Shown here: one piece after another, positions 58,940 to 64,000 of the stretch
Layout: the number at the start of each line of letters is the position of its first letter
How positions within the stretch are numbered: position 1 is the stretch's first letter
Assembly: GCA_022710975.1 (NCBI GenBank)
Contig: JAKLGA010000013.1
Span: 62,001 to 126,000, forward strand
DNA: 64,000 nucleotides
Direction of reading: 5' to 3'
Source: Myxococcota bacterium
GTDB lineage: Bacteria > Myxococcota > B64-G9
The notes under the pieces: model-generated
What the model was told of the DNA's origin: nothing
The model's database searches: none
Seen by the model: the letters and a program-made list of their open reading frames with translations, nothing else
Position numbers and translations under genes: made by a program

Positions 58940-60178
58940 TTGAGCGAACTCTGGGACGCAATCATCGTGGGCGCCGGCCCGGCCGGGCTGATGGCCGCCG
59001 CGCGCCTCCCGGGCCTGCGCGTGCTGGTGCTGGAGAAGAACCGGGCCGCCGCGCGGAAGCTCCTGCTGTCGGGCGGTGGCCACTGCAACCTGACCCACCT
59101 GGGCAGCGCGCGGGAGCTGCGCGCGCGCTACGGCGGCCACGGCGACTTCCTGCGGCCGGCGCTCGGCTCGCTCTCGAACCACGGCCTGCAGGCCTTCCTG
59201 GCCGGGCGCGGCGTGGCCTGCCGGGCCGAGCCAGATGGCCGGGTGTTGCCGGCCTCGGGCCGGGCCGCGGACGTGCGCGCCGCGCTGCTCGGGGCGCTCG
59301 GCCAGGCGGGCGCCGAGCTGCGGCCGGCGGCGGCGGTGCGCACGCTGCGGGCGCTGCCGGCGGGCGGCTTCGAGCTGGAGGTGCCGGGCGGCCCGGTGCG
59401 GACCCGGGCGGTGCTCGTGGCCACCGGGGGCCTGGCCTACCCGCGCACCGGCTCGACCGGCGACGGGCTCGCCTGGGCGCGGGCGCTTGGGCACCGCGTG
59501 GTCGCGCCGCGGCCGGCGCTGGCGCCCATCGCGCTCGAGGACGCCGACCTGCGCGCGCTGTCCGGGTTGACCCTGCCGCGGGCTGGCCTGTCGCTGTGGC
59601 GCGCGGACCGGCGGGCCGAACGGACCGAGGGCGAGACCCTGCTCACCCACCAGGGGCTGTCCGGCCCGGCCGCCCTGGACCTCTCGCGCTGGGCCCGGCC
59701 CGGGGATCGCCTGACCCTCGACCTCCTGTCACCCGGGGCCGGCAACCGCGAGCTGGCCCGGGCGCGGGTGCTGGACGGGTTCGGGCGCGCGGGCGCGCGC
59801 AGCGTGCGCACGGTGGTCCGGGCGCTCACCCCCAGCGAGCGCCTGGCCGAGCTGTTCCTCGCCCGGGCCGGGCTCTCGGGCGAGCGCAAGGCGGCCGGGG
59901 TGGGCCGGGCCGAGCGACACCGGCTGGCCGATCTGCTGTGCGATCTGCCGCTGGCGGTGCGCGGGGTGGGCGGCTTCGAGGTGGCCATGGTCACCGCGGG
60001 CGGGGTGGCGCTCGAGGAGGTGGACCCGGCCACCCTCGAGTCGCGCCTGATCCCCGGGCTGTTCCTGGCCGGTGAGGTCCTGGACGTGGACGGCGACTGC
60101 GGCGGCTACAACCTGCAGGCCGCCTTCTCCACCGGCCACCTGGCGGCCGCCGGGCTGCGCGCGCGCCTGGCGCCCTGA
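58940..60178 (+). CDS. HI0933/YhiN-like FAD-dependent flavoprotein
   Basis: 412 residues. TTG 58940 is preferred (GGGGAG eight bases before; the product begins LSELWDAIIVGAGPAGLMAA). FAD/NAD Rossmann motif VGAGPAG near residue 10; then GGGHCNLTH, VATGGLAYPRTGSTGDG, and the C-terminal FAD motif GEVLDVDGDCGGYNLQAAFS. These are signatures of the HI0933/YhiN family of flavoproteins (aminoacetone-oxidase-like), whose substrate is unsettled. The protein is complete for the family (~400 residues). Its stop lies eight bases from the convergent DUF3795 gene. Confidence 0.93.
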   Translation: MSELWDAIIVGAGPAGLMAAARLPGLRVLVLEKNRAAARKLLLSGGGHCNLTHLGSARELRARYGGHGDFLRPALGSLSNHGLQAFLAGRGVACRAEPDGRVLPASGRAADVRAALLGALGQAGAELRPAAAVRTLRALPAGGFELEVPGGPVRTRAVLVATGGLAYPRTGSTGDGLAWARALGHRVVAPRPALAPIALEDADLRALSGLTLPRAGLSLWRADRRAERTEGETLLTHQGLSGPAALDLSRWARPGDRLTLDLLSPGAGNRELARARVLDGFGRAGARSVRTVVRALTPSERLAELFLARAGLSGERKAAGVGRAERHRLADLLCDLPLAVRGVGGFEVAMVTAGGVALEEVDPATLESRLIPGLFLAGEVLDVDGDCGGYNLQAAFSTGHLAAAGLRARLAP

Positions 60179-60186
60179 CGCTGCGC

Positions 60187-60582
60187 TCAGGCGCGCAGGC
60201 GCTCCAGGGTCTGCTTCGCCGCGGGCACCATCTGGAAGAACCCCTGGAGCTGCTGGCAGGGGTAGTCGGTGCACTGGCCGCAGTGCTCGAGCTTGCGGCC
60301 CTGGGCGCAGGTGCGCAGCTCGCACTCGGCGCAGTGGGCGCACTTGCGGCCCGGCTGGGTGCAGCCGTCGCACCAGACGTGCTCGGGCTTGACCTCGATG
60401 TGGAACTGGCGCGACCACTCCTCGGCCGTGGTCCGGGCCAGCGCCTCGTCCTGGGTCTGGGTGGCCTTGAACGCGGGGCACTCGCTGCACACGATCCCGC
60501 AGCAGCCGACGTTGAGCCTGGCCGTGGCCTGCCCAGCCGCGGACGCTTTCCTCGGTTTGCACGACTTGCACTGCTTGGCCAT
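60187..60582 (-). CDS. DUF3795-like Cys-rich protein
   Basis: 131 residues; ATG 60582 with GGGAGG upstream (the longer frame to 60957 is not coding). Fifteen or so cysteines: CKSCKP, CCGIVCSECPAF, WCDGC, CAHCAEC, CAQG, HCGQC, YPC. The CCGIVCSECPAFKATQTQDE segment is diagnostic of DUF3795-type proteins, whose Cys may bind zinc or iron-sulfur clusters. No signal peptide is present. Function unknown. A TTGACT box lies upstream, but spacing to a plausible -10 is too long to call. Confidence 0.88.
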   Translation of the reverse strand: MAKQCKSCKPRKASAAGQATARLNVGCCGIVCSECPAFKATQTQDEALARTTAEEWSRQFHIEVKPEHVWCDGCTQPGRKCAHCAECELRTCAQGRKLEHCGQCTDYPCQQLQGFFQMVPAAKQTLERLRA

Positions 60583-60698
60583 GGGACCTCCCTTGGGGTT
60601 GGAGAAGCTGAACCGATGTTCAGTAGACTCACGCGGACGGGCCGCCGAGTCAAGCACTATCGAGAAGACCTGGATGGGTGCCCAGGGCGGGGGACGGT

Positions 60699-60908
60699 TC
60701 AGCGTCCGGCCTTCTTGGAGGCCGTGACCAGGGTGGTCATGTTCGCGTTGACGTACCGGCGGAAGCCCTCCGGCTCCAGGCGAAGCTCGGCCTGCACGTG
60801 CTGGAACTGCTCTTCGAAGCTCAACTTTTTCGGATCCGTGCGCATGCGCATGGCGATGCGGAGGAGGCCAGCCTGGTACATCCTCTCGTCGGTGATGAAG
60901 CGCTGCAC
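60699..60908 (-). CDS. Small basic helical protein
   Basis: 69 residues from GTG 60908, which has GGAGGTGG five bases upstream; the ATG at 60935 lacks such a site. The sequence is mostly amphipathic helix (VQRFITDERMYQAGLLRIAM, SFEEQFQHVQAELRLEPEGF) and ends in a Lys/Arg-rich tail. A good promoter (TTGACA-17-TAGCGT) lies upstream on the same strand, which supports a real gene despite the small size. No family was recognised. Confidence 0.62.
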   Translation of the reverse strand: MQRFITDERMYQAGLLRIAMRMRTDPKKLSFEEQFQHVQAELRLEPEGFRRYVNANMTTLVTASKKAGR

Positions 60909-60963
60909 GAGCCACCTCCGCCGGCCGAGTCGCACGCCGGCTGGCTATCCGTTGCAAGCGCGT

Positions 60964-60992
60964 ACGCTACAATGCCATACACCGAATGTCAA
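60964..60992 (-). promoter_or_regulatory. Promoter of the small basic protein gene
   Basis: Minus strand: TTGACA (60992-60987), 17-base spacer, TAGCGT (60969-60964). It lies ~56 bases upstream of the GTG start at 60908. Confidence 0.6.
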
Positions 60993-61045
60993 CCTGTAGA
61001 TGGGGCCGCCGGGAAAAACACAATGGCTTGGGATCCTCTCGACCC

Positions 61046-61074
61046 TTGAGGCCCGGCCAGCTCTGATCTACGAT
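61046..61074 (+). promoter_or_regulatory. Promoter of the phosphofructokinase operon
   Basis: TTGAGG (61046-61051), 17-base spacer, TACGAT (61069-61074), ~42 bases before the ATG. Confidence 0.6.
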
Positions 61075-61116
61075 TCGGCCCGGCGTCCGAACTCACGTGA
61101 ACCCCTGGAGGGAGCC

Positions 61117-62430
61117 ATGACCACGTCCCCGAAGCGTCTCGCCATCCTGGCCGGCGGCGGACCCGCGCCCGGCATCAACAGCGTGATCGTGGCGGCCGCC
61201 ATCCGCGCCCAGGCCGCCGGCATCGAGGTGCTGGGCATCCAGGACGGCTTCAAGTGGCTGATGAAGGGCGACATCAACCACGCCAAGGAGCTGCACATCG
61301 AGGACATCAGCCGGCGCCACTACCGCGGCGGCTCGTTCCTGGGCATCGCGCGCGACAACCCCACCAAGGACCCCAAGGCCATGGAGAACGCGGTCAACGC
61401 GTTGCTGCGGCTCAACGTGGGGCAGCTCATCACCATCGGCGGCGACGACACGGCCTTCTCCTCGATGAGCCTGGCCGAGGCCTCGAAGGGCCGCATCCAC
61501 GTGGTGCACGTGCCCAAGACCATCGACAACGACCTCGATCTGCCGCACGGCATCCCCACCTTCGGCTACAACACCGCCCGCCACGTGGGGGTCGAGATCG
61601 TCAAGAACCTGATGGTGGACGCGCAGACCACCTCGCGCTGGTACTTCGTGGTGGCCATGGGGCGCAAGGCCGGCCACCTGGCGCTGGGCATCGGCAAGGC
61701 GGTGGCCGCCACCACGGTCATCATCCCCGAGGAGTTCCCCGAGGAGACCATCCGCCTCAAGCACCTGGTCGACATCCTGGCCGGGGCCATCCTCAAGCGC
61801 CAGTCCTACGGCCGCCAGGACGGCGTGGCCGTGCTGGCCGAGGGCCTGGTGGAGCACCTCGAGCCGGCCGAGCTGGACAAGCTGGAGAACGTGGAGCGCG
61901 ACGATCACGGCCACATCCGCATCGCCGAGGTGGACTTCGGCCGCATGCTCAAGCAGGCGGTGGTGAAACGCCTGGCCGAGTTCAAGCTGAAGACCACCAT
62001 CGTGGAGAAGAACGTCGGCTACGAGCTGCGCTGCGCCGATCCCATCTCCTACGACATGGAGTACGCCCGCGACCTCGGCTACTACGCCGCCAAGTTCCTG
62101 GTGGACGGCGGCACGGGCGCGATGGTCTCCATCCAGAATGGCAGGTTCGTGCCCCTGTACTTCGCCGACATCCTCGACCCGAAGACCAAGAAGACCCGCG
62201 TGCGCATGGTCGACGTGAAGAGCGAGGGCTACGCCATCGCCCGGCAGTACATGCTCCGGCTGAACAAGGCCGACTTCGAGGACGGCCAGAAGCTGGCCAG
62301 CCTGGCCACCACCTGCAAGATCTCGCTGGACGAGTTCCGCGCGCAGTTCTACTACCTGATCGAGCAGGACGCCATCCTCGACCTGGACGACGACTCTCAC
62401 GTGGGGCGCGAGGCCGTGCGGCCCCACTGA
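61117..62430 (+). CDS. 6-phosphofructokinase, predicted PPi-dependent
   Basis: 437 residues; ATG 61117 with GGAGGGAG upstream. It phosphorylates fructose 6-phosphate, with the donor predicted to be pyrophosphate. Family signatures: AGGGPAPGIN (12-21), IGGDDTAF (107-114), PKTIDND (133-139), MGRKAGHLA, and a C-terminal region with YELRCADPISYDMEYARDLG. The two residues that discriminate donor in this family are Asp111 (second Asp of GGDD; Gly in ATP enzymes) and Lys134 (PKTIDND; Gly in ATP enzymes, PGTIDND). Both are the PPi type. PPi-PFK allows reversible glycolysis, often in anaerobes. It is followed after 14 bases by the MBOAT gene. Confidence 0.93.
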   Translation: MTTSPKRLAILAGGGPAPGINSVIVAAAIRAQAAGIEVLGIQDGFKWLMKGDINHAKELHIEDISRRHYRGGSFLGIARDNPTKDPKAMENAVNALLRLNVGQLITIGGDDTAFSSMSLAEASKGRIHVVHVPKTIDNDLDLPHGIPTFGYNTARHVGVEIVKNLMVDAQTTSRWYFVVAMGRKAGHLALGIGKAVAATTVIIPEEFPEETIRLKHLVDILAGAILKRQSYGRQDGVAVLAEGLVEHLEPAELDKLENVERDDHGHIRIAEVDFGRMLKQAVVKRLAEFKLKTTIVEKNVGYELRCADPISYDMEYARDLGYYAAKFLVDGGTGAMVSIQNGRFVPLYFADILDPKTKKTRVRMVDVKSEGYAIARQYMLRLNKADFEDGQKLASLATTCKISLDEFRAQFYYLIEQDAILDLDDDSHVGREAVRPH

Positions 62431-62444
62431 GCCCGGCGCCCGGC

Positions 62445-63884
62445 TTGGTCTTCTCCTCCCAGGCCTTCCTGTTCTGGTTCCTGCCCATCGCCCTGGGCCT
62501 GTACTGCGTCGTCCCCCGCCGCGCGCGCCACCTCGCGCTGACGCTCGTGTCCTACGCCTTCTACGGCTGGGCCGGGCCGCTGTTCTGCGCGGTGATGCTG
62601 GCCTCGACGCTGCTCGACTACGCCTGCGGGCTCATGCTCGTGCGCGGGGCGCCGGGCGGGCAGCTCGCGCCGGGCGGGCCGCGCGCGCGCGCCCAGCGCG
62701 TGTGGCTGGCGGTCTCCCTGGCCGGCAACCTGGGCCTGCTCGGCTTCTTCAAGTACGCCAACTTCGGCGTGGACACCTGGAACGGGCTGGTGGGTGCGCT
62801 CGGCTTCCCGGAGCTCGCGCTCGAGGGCTGCCTGCGGGTGGGGCTGCCGCTGGGCATCTCCTTCTACACCTTCCAGAGCCTGAGCTACACCCTCGACGTG
62901 TACCGGGGCCGGACGCCGGCCATGCGCTCGCTGGTCGACTTCGCCTGCTTCGTGTCCATGTTCCCGCAGCTCATCGCCGGGCCCATCCTGCGCTTCGGCG
63001 AGGTGCGGGAGCAGCTCGAGGAGCGCACCCACACCCTGGCCAAGGCCGCGCGCGGGGCGGCGCTGGTGTGCCTGGGCCTGGGGAAGAAGGTCCTGCTCGC
63101 CAACGCCTGCGGCGGGCTGGCGGACACGGTCCACGGGGCGGGCGAGCTCGCGGCCCCGGAGGCCTGGCTGGGCGCCGCCGCCTACACCTTCCAGATCTAC
63201 TTCGACTTCTCGGGCTACTCGGACATGGCCGTCGGGCTGGGGCTGCTCGTCGGCTTCACCTTCCCCAAGAACTTCGACGGCCCGCTCCGGGCCCGCTCGC
63301 TCAGCGAGCACTGGCGGCGCTGGCACCTGTCGCTGACCACCTGGCTGCGGGACTACGTGTACATCCCCCTGGGCGGCAGCCGGGCGGGCCCGGCCCGCGC
63401 CGCGCGCAACGTGCTGCTGGTCATGCTGCTGGCCGGCCTGTGGCACGGGGCGAGCTGGACCTTCGTCCTGTGGGGCGCGCTGCACGGCCTGCTGCTGGTC
63501 GCCGAGCGCTGGAACCGCCGCAGGCCGCTGTGGTGGTTCCTGCCCGGCCCGCTGCAGACGCTCGCCACCTTCGGCGCGGTCAGCTTCGCCTTCGTGCTGT
63601 TCCGCGCCCCGGATCTGGAGCGCGCGCTCGGCCTGTGGCGCGCCATGCTGGGCCTGGGCGGAGACGGCCCCGGGGCGGCGCTGGTGCGCGGGCTGGTGTG
63701 GCGCCCGCACGGGCTGCTCGGCCTGGGCCTGGCCGCGGCCGTGGCCTGGTTCGCCCCGCAGGCCTGGGACTTCACCCAGCGGCTGCCGGCCTGGCGCGTG
63801 CTGGCGGTGCTCGCGGTGTTCGTGGCGGCCGTGGCCGTGCTGTCCACCCAGGCGTTCGATCCGTTCATCTACTTCATCTTCTAG
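62445..63884 (+). CDS. AlgI-type MBOAT membrane O-acyltransferase
   Basis: 479 residues. TTG 62445 is the best start: it lies 14 bases after the pfk stop and begins LVFSSQAFLFWFLPIALGLY, the usual MBOAT N-terminus; no strong ribosome-binding site is seen, so translational coupling to pfk is likely. About ten TM helices. MBOAT/AlgI motifs: FPQLIAGPILRF, YFDFSGYSDMA, HWRRWHLSLTTWLRDYVYIP (His294) and the active-site His334 in GLWHGASW. These enzymes O-acetylate exopolysaccharides such as alginate. The co-transcribed gene at 63897 might be the usual partner, but too little of it is visible. Confidence 0.92.
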   Translation: MVFSSQAFLFWFLPIALGLYCVVPRRARHLALTLVSYAFYGWAGPLFCAVMLASTLLDYACGLMLVRGAPGGQLAPGGPRARAQRVWLAVSLAGNLGLLGFFKYANFGVDTWNGLVGALGFPELALEGCLRVGLPLGISFYTFQSLSYTLDVYRGRTPAMRSLVDFACFVSMFPQLIAGPILRFGEVREQLEERTHTLAKAARGAALVCLGLGKKVLLANACGGLADTVHGAGELAAPEAWLGAAAYTFQIYFDFSGYSDMAVGLGLLVGFTFPKNFDGPLRARSLSEHWRRWHLSLTTWLRDYVYIPLGGSRAGPARAARNVLLVMLLAGLWHGASWTFVLWGALHGLLLVAERWNRRRPLWWFLPGPLQTLATFGAVSFAFVLFRAPDLERALGLWRAMLGLGGDGPGAALVRGLVWRPHGLLGLGLAAAVAWFAPQAWDFTQRLPAWRVLAVLAVFVAAVAVLSTQAFDPFIYFIF

Positions 63885-63896
63885 GGTGAGGGCGGG

Positions 63897-64000
63897 ATGC
63901 GCGCACACGGCACGAGCGACGAACGCAGGCAGCAGGCGCGGGCCGAGCTCGGCCAGACCGCGGTCTCGCCGGCCGCGGCCAGGGCGCTGGTGGGCGCCTG
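63897..64000 (+). CDS. Start of a further gene, 3' end outside the window
   Basis: ATG 63897 follows GAGGGCGGG and lies 12 bases after the MBOAT stop on the same strand. The 34 visible residues begin MRAHGTSDERRQQARAELGQ, charged and without a hydrophobic signal so far. Position suggests a member of the MBOAT operon. Too short to classify. Confidence 0.55.
   Translation, partial: MRAHGTSDERRQQARAELGQTAVSPAAARALVGA

Noticed and set aside
58940-60178. Classical pathway assignment for the HI0933-like flavoprotein
   Set aside because: Family signature is clear but its reaction is unsettled and the neighbours give no pathway.

Overview
The window reads as a visibly G+C-rich chromosome (roughly 70% by eye, not computed) of a Gram-negative, probably deltaproteobacterial or Myxococcota-like organism. 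Pointers are the many lipobox-type lipoproteins (at least nine), MopE-type CxGxDxDCD motifs, Cys-rich surface proteins with acidic Ala/Asp/Gly linkers, a Hanks-type Ser/Thr kinase, MurB and an envelope HtrA. No rRNA, tRNA, CRISPR array, insertion sequence or phage gene was seen. The taxonomic placement is inference. Several start codons differ from the longest open frame; they were chosen from ribosome-binding sites and signal peptides.

Layout. 1-3.2 kb: two Cys-rich secreted proteins flanked by three copies of a roughly 95-bp palindromic repeat. 3.2-6.7 kb: a lipoprotein joining a CpaB/RcpC-like domain to a YfbK-type VWA domain, a secreted protein and a small membrane protein. 6.7-11.9 kb: a TetR regulator and a giant 2-hydroxyacyl-CoA dehydratase activase, behind a 32-bp perfect palindrome that touches the TetR -35 box. 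12-19.4 kb: a MopE-motif lipoprotein operon, a helical-repeat protein, a lipoprotein gene broken by an in-frame TGA, an LprI-like protein and a eukaryote-like archaemetzincin. 19.4-22.4 kb: a membrane metallophosphoesterase, Asd, and a homologue of ERG2 sterol isomerase / sigma-1 receptor. 22.5-29.1 kb: a 1,228-residue lipoprotein with 15 Cys-rich repeats and a lamin-tail domain, an ankyrin protein and two lipoproteins. 29.2-38.3 kb: beta-carbonic anhydrase, then an alpha-2-macroglobulin and PBP1C pair. 38.3-47.7 kb: an ECF sigma factor, an anti-sigma factor fused to PEGA and degenerate VWA regions, a 1,042-residue membrane-anchored protein, a divergent HtrA protease and an acyltransferase-like membrane protein. 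47.7-54.1 kb: a heparinase II/III-like lipoprotein operon, MurB, an SDR and a Ser/Thr kinase. 54.2-57 kb: two convergent genes sharing a double zinc ribbon, one with a histone-H1-like KKAT tail. 57-64 kb: a DUF4476 protein, a lipoprotein, a DUF1285-like protein, a HI0933-like flavoprotein, a DUF3795-like protein, a PPi-type phosphofructokinase, an AlgI-type MBOAT and the start of another gene.

Functional logic. The 29-47 kb block looks like an envelope-integrity neighbourhood: protease trap plus peptidoglycan repair enzyme (A2M/PBP1C), an ECF sigma/anti-sigma pair whose anti-sigma carries a large outer sensor, and HtrA transcribed divergently from the same intergenic region. This sigma/anti-sigma-PEGA-VWA/1,042-residue-protein set is the best candidate here for an undescribed system. 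The most surprising single genes are the ERG2/sigma-1-receptor homologue, the AMZ2-like archaemetzincin and the KKAT-tail zinc-ribbon protein. PPi-type phosphofructokinase and the oxygen-sensitive activase family suggest an anaerobic or facultative lifestyle, by inference only.
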